Assembly (NCBI GenBank): GCA_017163975.1
Contig: JAFFSR010000307.1
Coordinates: 2,677,001-2,741,000, forward strand
DNA length: 64,000 bases
Source of the DNA: Anastatus disparis
Lineage: Eukaryota > Arthropoda > Insecta > Hymenoptera > Eupelmidae
Direction: 5' to 3'
In this document: positions 1 through 10,622 of the stretch, one piece after another
Layout of the letters: every line of letters begins with the position of its first letter
How positions within the stretch are numbered: position 1 is the first letter of the stretch
Notes under the pieces: generated by a model
What the model saw: the letters and a program-made list of their open reading frames with translations, nothing else
The model's database searches: none
Told to the model about the DNA's origin: nothing
Program-made: the position numbers and the translations under genes

Positions 1-230
1 GTGTAATGTTAGATCCGTAATTTACTTATATTAATTTATTATTAAAATTCTTTTGAAATAAAATTTTTAGTGAAATTTGTTTTCATAATAAATAATTATT
101 AATAATAATTAATAATTATAAATTATTAATAATAATTAATAATTATTTAAAAAATTTAATCGATATTTAAATAAAAATAGGATTGTATTCGATAAACTAC
201 GGATATGAAAGTTTCTAAAATTATCGAATA

Positions 231-317
231 CGACAACTCCGTAGTCAAGTGGTATATGTGCATGCCTCTCGACCAGAGGGTCGTGGGTTCGATCCCAACC
301 CAAGTCAACTTTTTTTT
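231..317 (+). pseudogene. tRNA-like pol III sequence (degenerate tRNA or SINE head)
   Basis: A box A-like word (TAGTCAAGTGG, 242-252) and a box B-like word (GGTTCGATCCC, 286-296) have tRNA-like spacing, and an eight-T pol III terminator follows at 310-317. A partial anticodon stem CCTC/GAGG is visible around 264-279. The T stem has one mismatch and the acceptor strands do not pair, so it is unlikely to be a working tRNA. It could be a tRNA pseudogene or the head of a tRNA-derived SINE; no SINE body is obvious. Confidence 0.45.
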
Positions 318-469
318 ACTTTAAAAATTTCTAAATATTATTTCAAATTAAAAATTTATTTAATTTTAAATGAAAAGCGATTTAAAAAATTTATTCATAT
401 TCAATAAAAGTTATGTCATGTATATACCACCAACGATCTACGTTATCGACACGCGACGAGTGGAGATGC
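318..469. other. AT-rich intergenic DNA
   Basis: No ORF or RNA signal is seen. The sequence is A/T-rich and leads into the tandem repeat that follows. Confidence 0.5.
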
Positions 470-985
470 TTCATGAACATGAGTAATAGAAGAAATGGCT
501 GGAAATCAATGGTAGAAGAGTGGGGATACTTGTACTTATACGAGGGGGCTTAGCTTGAAGAAATCATTCCTTCATTCGATGGCTTGGAAGACGGATCTCT
601 CTCTACTACTAAGAATCGTCTGGAAAAACGAAAATGATCTTTCGAACATTAGTAATAGAAGAAATGGGTGGGAATCAATGGTAGAAGAGTGGGGGTACTT
701 GTACTTATACGAGGGAGCTTAGCTTGAAGAAATCATTCCTTCATTCGATGGCTTGAAAGACGGATTTCTCTCTACTACTAAGGATGGTCTGGAAAAACGA
801 AAATGATCTTTTGAACATTAGTAATAGAAGAAATGGGTGGGAATCAATGGTAGAAGAGTGGGGGTACTTGTACTTATACGAGGGGGCTTAGCTTTGAGAA
901 ATCATTCCTTTACGCGATGGCTTGGAAGAGGGATCTCTCTCTACTACTAAGGATGGTCTGGAAAAACAAAGACGATCTCTTCATC
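470..985. repeat. 169-bp tandem repeat, three copies
   Basis: The word AGTAATAGAAGAAATGG recurs at 482, 651 and 820, giving a regular 169-bp period. Copies share a TACTTATACGAGGG word and a CTCTCTCTACTACTAAG word. Divergence is only a few substitutions per copy, so the array is fairly young or homogenised. No coding potential is seen. Confidence 0.85.
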
Positions 986-1209
986 ACTGACATATATAAC
1001 CCTTCACAACTCAAATATCTCTGAAAGATAGAACGCATATTTTCACTTATATCGAACTGCACTGATTTAAATATCTCGGCATATTTCCTTAAATTCGGCC
1101 AACTCTTTTGTACTAGCTTGTATGAATTCCTGCATTACGCCGGTAAAATATAGCCCATTTCTGTCATATCGTAGACTTCGCACTCGAAGTGGTCTAACCT
1201 CGCTTTCTT

Positions 1210-1815
1210 GTGTATGTGATCACTTGCAAATAAATAAAAGATTGAAGGGTAAATGGATGAGTATAAAAAAAAATAAGAATGAATGTTTATCATAAAGGTT
1301 GAATCTATATGTGCAATAAAAAAAGATTTTAAATAGACGTATGATGTAAAGATGGATGTTTGAGTATCTGTAGATCAAAAAAATTTAACAAGTGAATTTA
1401 TGAATGTATGAATGAGTGAGTGATTGAAAAATTTAATATGTGTGTGTGTAATATAAAGGATGTGTACATTTAAATAAAATAAATGTGCAAGTTTATAATG
1501 AATGTGTGTAATAAATGTTAAAAAAAAATATAAGAGTGAGCGAAAGAGAGAGACTACTATTTTAAGTATGAATGTTTAATATGTGTGTATATAATGAATG
1601 GTATGTGTGTGTGTAATAAATGTTTTTAAAAGAATATAAGAGTCAGTATGTGTGTGAGACAGATAGTATGAATGTTTGATATATGTATATAATTAATATG
1701 TGTGTGTGTGTAATGAATGTTATTTTAAAGGAATATAAAAGCAAGTGTGTGTGAGAGAGATTAATATTTCAAGTATAAATGTTTGATATGTACGTTTATA
1801 ATGAATGTTCGATAC
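1210..1815. repeat. TG-rich degenerate simple repeat
   Basis: Loose reiterations of ATGAATGTTTGATATGTGTG and of AATATAAGAG with GAGAGAG words. The same pattern resumes at about 2830-3000, showing that one repeat tract was split by the solo LTR at 1820-2825. No coding capacity. Confidence 0.6.
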
Positions 1816-1819
1816 GTAT

Positions 1820-2825
1820 TGTAACGTTTGGCTTTTCTGGATGAGCTGCGGTTGCATCAGACTTTTGTGAGGATGATCTACGGTGGTGGATAAAAGCCAA
1901 AGTTCGAACTTAATAACTAAATTGATTTTACTGAATTAATTTAATAATGAAAAGAAAGAAAAAAAATAATAAATGTAATTTAAGAATTTAACTTTGTAAA
2001 GAAAAGAAATAATAATTTATATTAATATTGAAATTCAAAAGCTTAAAACAAAAATAAATAAACTTAATACTAGAGATATAAACGGTGGGTCGGAATTACA
2101 GGAAAGCTTTTGCGGGACTAGGTAAATAAGTATATTTGGTTTAAATTAAACTTTTGTCCATTTATTAATAATAAAGCAAAAGGCGTTTACAATGACGGTA
2201 TAAAAATATGAAAATGCAAACATAAAAATCTATTCTTTAATTTAATTAAACTGAATGAAAAATAATTTCTTTTGACCGTCGGTGGGAAAAATGATTGGTG
2301 TTATGGTTCCTTGCTTTCACCGGCAGATGGCGTGGTGTTTAGAAGCCGTCTGTGAAAAAAAAATAAAGAACAAAAGAAATTACATTAATATCTACAACGC
2401 AAATATTATTAACGATTAACTACGGCGGGTAAACGCGGGAACTATTTTACCGACGGCGGTTACGGCGGCGGTAGGTGGAGGAGTATCTATGCAGTGGAAT
2501 CCCCCGACTACATAGATAGGATAAGGATAGAGGTTTTTACTATGTAAAGCATAACTTCTTTACATAGTAAAGAGAGAGAGGAGTCTGTGTAGTGGAATCC
2601 CCCTACTACACAGATTGAAGGAAAAGGATACAGGTAAGGGTACTCTTACTGTGCAGAGCATAACTTCTCTACACAGCGAGAGCGGAGAGAGGACTGGGCT
2701 GAGCCGGCTGCCGGCTGGTTATATATGCTATGGAGCTCGCTATTCCCGTTGCGGGAGTAGCGCCTCGTAGCGGCTGAGCCCGGGTACTAAGCTTTAAGCG
2801 CGATGCTTGAATTTGCATCGTCGCA
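1820..2825. mobile_element. Solo LTR with 4-bp target-site duplication
   Basis: The block begins TGTAACG and ends TCGTCGCA, as LTRs do (TG...CA). It is flanked by GTAT at 1816-1819 and again at 2826-2829, a 4-bp duplication typical of Ty3/Gypsy integration. The two flanks belong to the same TG-rich degenerate repeat, so the 1006-bp block is an insertion into it. Its 3' third is GC-richer than the surroundings, has four short hairpins (2480-2690) and a TATATATG box near 2722. No internal ORF or PBS is present, so it is a solo LTR. Orientation is not certain. Confidence 0.72.
2485..2690 (+). other. Cluster of four hairpins inside the solo LTR
   Basis: Two related blocks each contain two stems. 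The first block has a CTATGcAGT/GACTACATAG stem followed by ACTATGTAAAG/CTTTACATAGT. The second has CTGTGTAGT/ACTACACAG followed by CTGTGcAGAG/CTCTaCACAG. The loops are nearly the same (GGAATCCCCC in one pair, CATAACTT in the other). The duplication with matched stem changes suggests selection on pairing or a duplicated structured RNA segment. Confidence 0.6.
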
Positions 2826-3030
2826 GTATCTAATGTTTTTATTTTTTTTAATAGTATAAGAGCGATCGTGTGACAGAATAACAGATTAATATTGAAAGTA
2901 TGAATGTTTCAAAGAATGTAAGAGTAAGTGTATATGAGATTTATATTTAAAATATGATGATGTTTGATGTGTATGTACGTATGATGAATTTAAAAATGTG
3001 TATGTATATAGATATAGTTACGAAATATAA

Positions 3031-3135
3031 TAAAAAAAGAATGAGAAAGTGGTATGAGCCCCCACCAACGCTCATACCTGTGAGAAACAACCATAAATTT
3101 GCTTCCTCTCCATTAACTTTCTCATTCTTTTTAAA
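3031..3135 (+). repeat. Polinton-edge fragment, inverted copy of 10540-10690
   Basis: This segment matches the reverse complement of 10540-10690 over about 100 bp. Both copies can be translated to a peptide of the form RKWY...PP...PVRNNH: here on the plus strand, there at the tail of a minus-strand membrane-protein gene. The right copy has an extra stretch of about 70 bp. It may be a displaced tail of that gene or a remnant of terminal inverted repeats. Confidence 0.55.
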
Positions 3136-3290
3136 AATAATTTTTATTTATTAAACATATTTACATATTAAGTGTGCATAGAAAATAAGAGGTTTTTATC
3201 GAGTTCTGCATGTTGGCAATGTGTATATAATGGCGAGTCATCTGTTGAGTGACAACCGCAGTCTACTTCGTCCCTACCATCGTCTTGTAT

Positions 3291-3842
3291 TTATATTGGT
3301 GAATAATTATCAAGCAGCCATTCTTTTAGCGATAGTGCATTCTTAACAGCGCATACAGATTTTTTTCGTAACGTGTGAAAAGTGCAGTGGATAGTGTGAA
3401 CTTTCTTAATGTTTTTCAACGACGGACATTGTATCTCTTCCATGTTGATGATGGTTCTAAAAGATAAGTATATAGTCAAAAGATATCACTGAAAATAGAT
3501 TTTTTTTTAAACTTACTTTTCTGCTAGAATTTCCTGAATCCATCTCTTTTTCTCGAATCCTTAGAAATATATTTTAGTAGCGTTTTTTATACTATCTTGT
3601 AAAACTTTTATTCTATACTTGTATGCTAGAGTGCCAGCATTCCAAGGAATTCCATGGTGATAAGCCTCGAGCCATCGATTTACCGTTTGCTCTTCCTTTA
3701 AAAGTTTGGACCACTTGCAAGAAGGTTGAAAATGAAAAGCCATAGATATGGCATTCTTCTCAATAGGGATCACAGCTGCTTCTTTAACAATAAATAAATT
3801 CGACGATCTTCTTAAACCTTGTAAATTCAGCACGTACTCCAT
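3291..3842 (-). pseudogene. Polinton-associated two-exon gene of unknown function
   Basis: Exon 1 starts MEYVLNLQGLRRSS at 3842 and resembles an insect Polinton-linked protein family I recall with an LQGF...FIVKE start and a W...HHG.PWN.G...Y segment; its biochemical role is unknown to me. The frame has one TAA at about 3558-3560, then continues GFEKKKWIQEILAEK. A GTAAGT donor (near 3511) and a TTTTAG acceptor (near 3474) bound a likely short intron, and splicing joins the frames exactly. Exon 2 encodes CPSLKNIKKVHTIHC and ends NYSPI. The in-frame stop makes it a pseudogene. It is divergent from polB and shares its promoter region. Confidence 0.6.
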
Positions 3843-3919
3843 ATTCTCCTTGGTAGTAGTCTCTCGTGTTGTTGTTTCTGACTCGACGGACTAAGAATTG
3901 ATTTAATTGAGCTCACGGA

Positions 3920-4045
3920 CTTCCTTTTATACTCATACCTCCCCACTCTCGAAGCTTCTAGCATGAGCGATCCGCCATCTTGGCTTCCCTTACTTCTTCA
4001 AACGAGTATAAATAAAGCTTCGTCGTGAGCTGAAAATCATTATTG
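3920..4045. promoter_or_regulatory. Divergent TATA promoter pair of the Polinton
   Basis: GAGTATAAAA on the minus strand (3925-3934) precedes the 3842 gene, and GAGTATAAATA on the plus strand (4004-4014) precedes polB. They share the GAGTATAAA core about 75 bp apart in opposite directions. A third TATATAAGG lies at about 4189-4197. Related GAG(AG)TATATAAGG boxes occur upstream of the ATPase gene, suggesting a common promoter signature for this element. Confidence 0.55.
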
Positions 4046-7000
4046 TGCTTCGAGCTGATCGAGAAACAACTCCTCTGAGATAAGTTTTACTACAAAGAGA
4101 GAAAAGGATCTTTTCCCACTCCATCTAGTGTAAATTCAACGAGAAGTCTTAAAGAGGGTAGGGCTATTCCCCTACTTCAATCAAGTGTGTATATAAGGAG
4201 CTCGCTATTTCAAGAGCAACTCATTTCAGTAAGTGATTTAGAAATGCCACGAGAAGTTATCATGCAGTCTCCTGAATATTTTGTTCATACGGTCAAGCTG
4301 TTAATGGATGCGTTAGAATATGAAAGAAAAGGTAAAGCAATGGCTGAAGATTTAGAATCTTGGATCAATTTGTGTACTTGTGCCATTACATCTTTAAAAA
4401 ATCTTATGGCTTCGAAATTAACTAATCCGCAGAAGAAGAAGTGTCAGACATCTTTTTGCAAGTCGTGTTCGATCCGGTGTTATAACGAATTTGGAACATC
4501 TAGATATCATTACATTTATGGATGACGCTCGAGATTTGTTTGAATAAAAAATTGTCAGTGCCTTATCTGAATACAACGCATTGAAGGTAAATACAGAACT
4601 ATCAGCTGAATATTCACTTCAGAAAGATGACTCGGTGATGACGGAAGCTAAGTATTTCAATACAGAAAATTTTTCCATCTTTCAATCAACGGATGTGAAG
4701 CAGTGCTTCAATGATAACATTAGACAGCCCATTCTTCGAGAAATGGAAGAGTTTGAACAGAAAGGGTCTGGATGAAGTCTGCGTGAGGTATTAAATCTCA
4801 CTATAAATATCAATAAGCTCAACCCCATGAGAGGCAGCTCATATATATTCAACTACCAAAGTTCGTTCAGGATAAAAAGGCATGTGTGAATGTTCAAAAC
4901 AACGATGAACAGTGCTTCAAGTAGGCTGTATTATCTGCGCTACATCCAGTTGATTGTAATTCTAATCGATTGTACAACTACACGGATTTTGAAGATGAAC
5001 TCGATTTTACTGGAATAGATTTTCCTGTTCCAATCAAACAAGTGGCTAAATTCGAGAAGTTAAATAATATATCTATCAATGTGTACATATTGAAAAAATC
5101 TGAGACGAGGTACTCCATCCATCCATGTCACGTCACTTATCTCAAGCAGGAAAAACATGTTAATTTGCTTTTCATTCAAGACTTTTACATCGATGAAGAA
5201 GAAGAAGAAGGAGAAAATGGTAATGATTATATTCCTAAGTTTCACTATGTGTGGATTAAAAATCTTTCAAGGCCAGGGAAATCTCAAGTGATGAAAAATA
5301 GACGAACATATTTGTAATAGATGTCTGCACTACTTCACTAATGACGAGAAATTCAAGGCACATGAAGTGGACTTTCAGTAGATGAATACGTGTAGAATCC
5401 AGTTACCTTTGAAAAATGATGATGTATTGTTGTTTTGTAATTTCAATAATAAAACCAAAGTGCCATTTGTCATCTTTGCAGATTTTGAGTGCCTGCTGAA
5501 ACCTGTAGATAACGATACACGTGTATACCAACGTCATCAAGCCTATAGTATTGGATATTACATTAAGTGTAGTTTTGATGATGAGAGGTCTGGATATTAC
5601 AGCTATAGACAAGAAGAGGATGGGACCAAGACTCCTGCTGAGTAGTTTGTTGAGCAGCTTCAAGCATCAGCAGACGAGTTAAATGCTTTACATTCTAATC
5701 CGAAGCCTATAGATCTCACCAGAGAAGATCAAGAAGACTTTAAAGCAGCTAAAATCTGCCATATTTGTACAAAATCTTTTGCTCCTTCTGCTATAAAAGT
5801 GAGAGACCACTGCCACCTCACAGGAAAGTACAGAGGTGCTGCTCATGAGGGATGTAATATAAATTTCCAAGATGCGAAATTCATTCCAGTCGTCTTTCAT
5901 AACTCGACTGGGTAATACTCTCATTTCACCATCAAGGAGCTCGCTACAGCTGACAATTTTAAAGGACGTGTACAGCTGATCGCAGAAAACAAGGAATGCT
6001 ATATTTCCTTCACAAAGCATGTTGAAGGTAGCGATGTGAATTTCAGATTCATGCCTTCATCACTGGAAAAATTGAGTTCCTACTTGGATGAGCATAATAT
6101 CACCTCTCAAGCATTCGAGAAGTCAGGCTACACAGGAGAGCTGATCAAGTTATTACTCAGAAAAGGAGTTTTCCCATACGACTACGTGAGCGCTTTCGAG
6201 AAATTAGAAGAGAAAGAGTTACCATCGAAAGAAGACTTCTACAGTAAATTGAATGAGTCTGAGATCAACGAAGAAGATTACACGCATGCAAGAAATGTAT
6301 GGGAACCACTTAAGATAGAAACGCTAAACGAGTATTCCGATATATACTTGAAGAAAGATGTACTTCTGTTAGCTGACATATTTGAAAATTTTCGATCAAC
6401 GTGTGCGGAAGCTTATGGATTGGATCTGGCACATTACTACGCAACTCCGGGCCTGACATGGGATGCCATGTTGAAATACACCGATATAAAACTAGAGTTG
6501 TTGACTGACATAGATATGCTGATGTTCATCGAGAGAGGTATAAGAGGAGGGATCAGCCAGTGCTCCAATCGATACGCCAAGGCAAATAATAAGTATATAG
6601 ACAATTACAATCCTGAAGAGAAAGATAAGTATCTGATGTACTTTGACGCCAACAACCTCTACGGATGGGCAATGACGCAGCACTCACCAACTGGAGATTT
6701 CAAATGGCTTGACGTCAATGATGATACAGTATTTGCTTACAAAGTTCCAGATGATTCAAGTGTTGATTTTATTTATGAAGTCGACTTGAAATATCCGTCT
6801 AGTATTCACGATGCTCATAAAGATTTACATTTATGTCCGGAACATAAAGCACCACGTGGTGATAAACAAAAGAAGTTATTAACCACGTTTGACAATAAGG
6901 AGCGATGTCATTCACTATCTTGCATTGAAGCAAGCCATCGAGCATGGAGTTGTCGTGAAAAAAGTACATAGAGTTCTCCAGTTTCAACAGAGTCCATGGT

Positions 7001-7534
7001 TAAAGCCTTACGCCGACTTAAACACGGAGAAAAAGAAGCAGTCCAAAAATGAATTCGAGAAGCTCTTTTTTAAATTGATGATCAACGCAGTCTATGGTAA
7101 GACAATGGAGAACGAGCGAAAGAGAGTCGACGTTAAGTAAGTAAATAAATGGAGTGGTCGTTACGGAATAGAAGCACTCATCGCGAGTCCAAACTTTTAC
7201 AGCAGAACAATTTTCGACGAAAACCTTGTGGCAGTACAATTAGCTCGCACACAGATAACGGTGAGGAAGACTATATACTTTGGACTCACTAGGAGAGTGT
7301 CACTTCTCCGGATCATGGATTTTGCTCAAACTTTGGGATAAGTTTTCAGATGATAAAATATGGAAAAAGCTAAAGTTATAATCATAAAAACTCAATATTT
7401 CCCTAGTTACTTTTTAAACGCATATAGTTCTTTAACATTGATAGCTACAAGCTTAAAACTTTTTTTTAAATTAAAGCTGAGCTCAAATCCTTTCGGAACA
7501 ATAGTTACAGAATATTAAAATATAATTTTTTTTC

Positions 7535-7645
7535 CGAAGTTAGAGCGTAATAAAGATTGGACCTAATTTCAGTTTTCATTGTTACTTAATGTTTTAAAAA
7601 GAAAATTCAGGTCCGATCCTTATTACGTTCTAACTTTGGGAAACA
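7535..7645. repeat. Internal palindrome in the polB-inserted transposon
   Basis: CGAAGTTAGAGCGTAATAA near 7540 is mirrored by TTATTACGTTCTAACTTTGG near 7620, with GGACCTAA/TTCAGGTCC pairing inside. The arms are about 35-40 bp around a short AT-rich centre. It is a small nested fold-back insert or remnant. Confidence 0.6.
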
Positions 7646-7905
7646 GTATATTATGAGTCAAGGCCGCAAAAAGTATACGTTTGTGGCCGTGACTGCATAT
7701 ACTATGTTTTTGCCCGAAGGCCGTTAAGCGGAAGCTGGGGTGGAGCCCCCCCTCCCCCGCCTGTAAAAAAATAATTAATAATTCTTAAAATTTAAAAGAA
7801 TTCAATGATAAAATTCAATTATAAACAATAAATAACTAATAATTCTTAAAATACAATAAAAAAATACAATGAAAAAAATTCGATTATAAAAGCCACTAAT
7901 AATTG

Positions 7906-8408
7906 TTATGAACATGACGAAGCTGCCCGCCTTCTAATAATATTTCCAATCCTAACTTATGAATAAACAATGCATTTAATCAAGTTTTTTTGCTATAAAG
8001 AAAAAATTTGTAAGATCAAACTAGTGCGAACAACTCAAGAAATCCACCAAGATATTATGCATACAAAATTATAATAAAAACTACCATATTTTAAGGTTAG
8101 GTTTGTCGAGTTTGATATCTAATTTCCAATCCAAGCTCATAAAAAAATAACAAGTCCAAATGATTTTTTACTTTAACAAAATTTTTTGTATTAAGGGGAT
8201 GTAAAACGGACACTACACCTGTACTCGTAAATTTGGCCTATCTTTTAATTTTACTGCAAAACTTGAGGAAAAGAAATGCTTTAGCTTGTAGCATTTATCA
8301 TGAAGATTATTCAGTTAAATTTTCAAATAAATTCCTTCAGAATTTGAAAAGATATTGATAAAATAAAAAAAGCAAAACTTGATTGCTACAGCTCCGACAT
8401 CCCGTTAA
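7906..8408. mobile_element. TTAA MITE family A, copy 1 (nested)
   Basis: It shares about 250 bp from GACGAAGCTGCCCGCC onward, and the end CAGCTCCGACATCCCGTTAA, with copies at 48121-48531 and 56035-56454. The ends form short inverted repeats next to TTAA (here TTAT at the left). The stretch 8193-8340 matches half of MITE family B (AAGGGGATGTAAAACGGACA start), so one MITE is nested in or recombined with another. No coding capacity. Confidence 0.7.
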
Positions 8409-8899
8409 AATACAGCATTAAAAATAAACAAAAATATAAAAAAATATAAAATAAAGCTAAACTATAAAAATTATAATTCAAAAATATTATTTAAAAAAAG
8501 AAAAAAAGTTTTAAAAAAAATGGAATAAAAAAAATTCGATTATAAAAACCACTAATAATTGTTAAAATATAACATTAAAATTAAACAAAAATACAACAAA
8601 ATATAAAACAAAGCTAAACCATGAAAATCATAATAAAAAAATATTATTCAAAAGAGAAAAAAAAAATCTTAACACGCGAATTTTGTAACTATGTCTTTCT
8701 CTTGCTCCCTCCTTTTTTTTATAATATACATATATTGAGTCTACGTTATTCGTTAACGCATAGCCAGTATAGTATATGTAAGAAAAGGATAGCGATATTA
8801 AGGAAAGCGAACAGTTCATTCAGTCCAATTCCAACAATCAGTGACGTCGAGAACGTTTTTCTGCGAACTTTTATTAAAATAATATATTGAATATACACA

Positions 8900-9050
8900 T
8901 TTTTGCCTGAGGACAAAAATAGTACATTATTGACCAAGGATGCATATTGATCATTCTCGGTGAGTGCGAACTTTGCTCGAAAGTTGCACGAGCTAGGATG
9001 ATTAATATGCATCCATGGTCTAATATACTATTTATTTGCCCCGAGGCCGA
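8900..9050. repeat. Hairpin-forming palindrome
   Basis: GGATGCATATTGATCAT near 8939 pairs with ATGATTAATATGCATCC near 8998, and outer segments TAGTACATTATTGACCA and TGGTCTAATATACTA also pair. Together the arms are about 65 bp around a centre near 8972. It lies inside the polB-inserted transposon. Confidence 0.65.
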
Positions 9051-10127
9051 GACATTTAAAGTTTTTTCGTTGGACGCAAAATGGTCATTTTGCGGCCTAG
9101 GGCAAAAAAATAATATTTTGATATGCCTTAACTACTGTTTCGAAAGGATTTGAGCTCAGCTTTAATTTTAAAAAAATTTCAAGCTTCTAGTTATCAATGC
9201 TAAAGAACTATATGCGTTTAAAAATTTAGTAACTTTTTTAGTGATTTTTTTAAATTGCTTGTAACTAGGGGAATATTGAGTGTTTGTGACTATTACTTTA
9301 GCTTTTTCCATATTTTATCATCTGAAAACTTATCTTGAAGTTTGAGCAAAATCCGTGATCCGGAGGTGTGACACTCTCCTAGTCAGTGTGATGGATATCT
9401 ACAAGACTCTCATTTATGATTTCCATTATTCATATATGAGAGAACGTGTTGGTGACAAATGTAAACTGTTGTACACAGACACGGATAGCCTTATATATAA
9501 AATACGTGGTGTGAATGTATACGAGATGATGAAGAGAGACATCAAAAAGTTCGATACATCGGACTAGCCAGTCAATAATCAGTTTGGACTTCCCACCGTT
9601 AACAAGAAGGTGATTGGTCTCATGGAAGATGAGTGTGGATGTAATGTAATGACAGAGTTCATTGGATCACGCAGCAAAATGTATGCAGTCCACATACAGA
9701 ATAAGAACACTATCAAGAAGGCTAAAGGGGTTAGAACAGCTGTTGTTAAAACACGCATCATTTCGAGGATTATCACAACTGTCTCTTCGATAAGTCCATC
9801 ATAAGATGCATTTAAAATAATATTCGCTCCAGCCGCCACGTTGTACATACGGAGCAGCAATCAAAAATTGCTTCAAGCCCGCATGACAACAAACGTTATC
9901 TATTAGCTGATACAACTGATACGTTGCCATGAAGCCATTACAAAGTTCTAGACGAATCAGAAGTGTTGGAAATGGCTGAAGAGTGGGAGATAAGAGTAGC
10001 CCCAGGGAGGGGAGAAGTCCTACATAAGGAGCTCCGCAACGGCAACGAGCACATTCGTTCAGTCGACGAGCCAGAGAACGGAGAGCCTTTCAGCAAGAAA
10101 CCAAGGATCGAAGAAGCATCGTCTTAA

Positions 10128-10194
10128 GTAAGTATTTAGAAAATATTTCTTAAATATATTATATCAGTATAATAAACCATTATTTTTCTTTCAG
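10128..10194 (+). other. Candidate intron between polB and the next ORF
   Basis: The sequence starts GTAAGTATTTAG directly after the polB TAA and ends with a pyrimidine-rich TTTTTCTTTCAG just before AATGGAC, the start of the next ORF. It is 67 nt, AT-rich, with good donor and acceptor. It suggests a joint transcript with splicing between the two frames. Confidence 0.45.
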
Positions 10195-10195
10195 A

Positions 10196-10481
10196 ATGGA
10201 CTTTAACGCTTTAAATAAAATCTGCACCAACAACCTTTCTTCCAAAAAAGAATTTATCGGAATTGGAGAATGGAAAGAATTATATAATCACGGAGCTGAG
10301 ACGAGTCAAGACCGAATTTGGCCTAAGGATTGTAGTCACCATCAAACAGGAATTTCAGGTTTTTCTGTCCGACCGTGTATCCAAGGCATTGGAGAAAAAT
10401 GAAAGCTTATTCAAAGAGATGACAGCTAAAGCCAATAAATATCAATTATTTATGTTATATCTTGGCGATAATAAGTTTTAA
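10196..10481 (+). pseudogene. Small Polinton ORF downstream of polB
   Basis: The frame begins MDFNALNKICTNNLSSKKEF, then near 10260 shifts to a second frame reading ITELRRVKTEFG...VSKALEKNESLF and ending YLGDNKF. I recall similar short proteins of about 95 residues directly after polB in insect Polintons; the function is unknown to me and a nucleic-acid-binding role is only a guess. Start choice: the ATG follows the intron acceptor directly. One frameshift makes this copy non-functional. Confidence 0.55.
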
Positions 10482-10622
10482 TTTAATTAATTGTTTATTG
10501 TAAATGAAAAAAATTAAAAAAAAATTAAAAAATAAAGAAAAAGTCAATGGAGAGGAAAACGAGTCATGGGTTAGTTCTATATAGTGAATTCGTTCATTAT
10601 ATAAGACTAACAAATGACGATT

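Larger units (their letters stand above)
7289..9382. mobile_element. Non-autonomous TIR DNA transposon inserted in polB
   Basis: The ends are CTAGGAGAGTGTCAC and its reverse complement. The inverted repeats extend about 230-260 bp (7289 to about 7530, about 9120 to 9382) with high identity and small indels. A TCA triplet flanks it at 7286-7288 and 9383-9385. Deleting the element plus one TCA joins polB in frame as GLSVMDIYKTLIYDFHY, which fits the polymerase family, so boundaries and 3-bp target duplication are well supported. No transposase is visible. A 3-bp duplication is typical of PIF/Harbinger-like or CACTA-like elements; the family is not assigned. Inside lie a MITE and two smaller palindromes. 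Confidence 0.85.
4187..10127 (+). pseudogene. polB: Polinton/Maverick protein-primed type B DNA polymerase, disrupted
   Basis: This enzyme would replicate the element from protein-primed ends. The N-terminal region leads to NKLNPMRGSSYI near 4820. The 3'-5' exonuclease motif FADFECLL is at about 5490, and a Cys/His cluster (CHIC...RDHCHLTGKYRG) at about 5755-5840. Palm motifs are DANNLYGWAM (6650), [10 protein letters not shown] (7075) and YTDTDSLIY (9475). The C-terminus ends KKPRIEEASS at 10127. Lesions include TGA near 4773, TAG near 4924, 5380, 5644 and 9567, TAA near 5915, 7138 and 9810, TGA near 9927, and frameshifts near 4455, 6895 and 9740. A 2.1-kb transposon (7289-9382) splits the palm. 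Several stops replace Trp. It cannot make a full product. Confidence 0.9.

Noticed and set aside
231..317. A functional tRNA gene
   Set aside because: The acceptor stem does not pair and the anticodon stem is short; treated as tRNA-like only.
4187..10127. Alternative genetic code (TGA or TAG read as Trp) to rescue polB
   Set aside because: TAA stops and frameshifts are also present, and a transposon splits the gene. Ordinary decay explains it.
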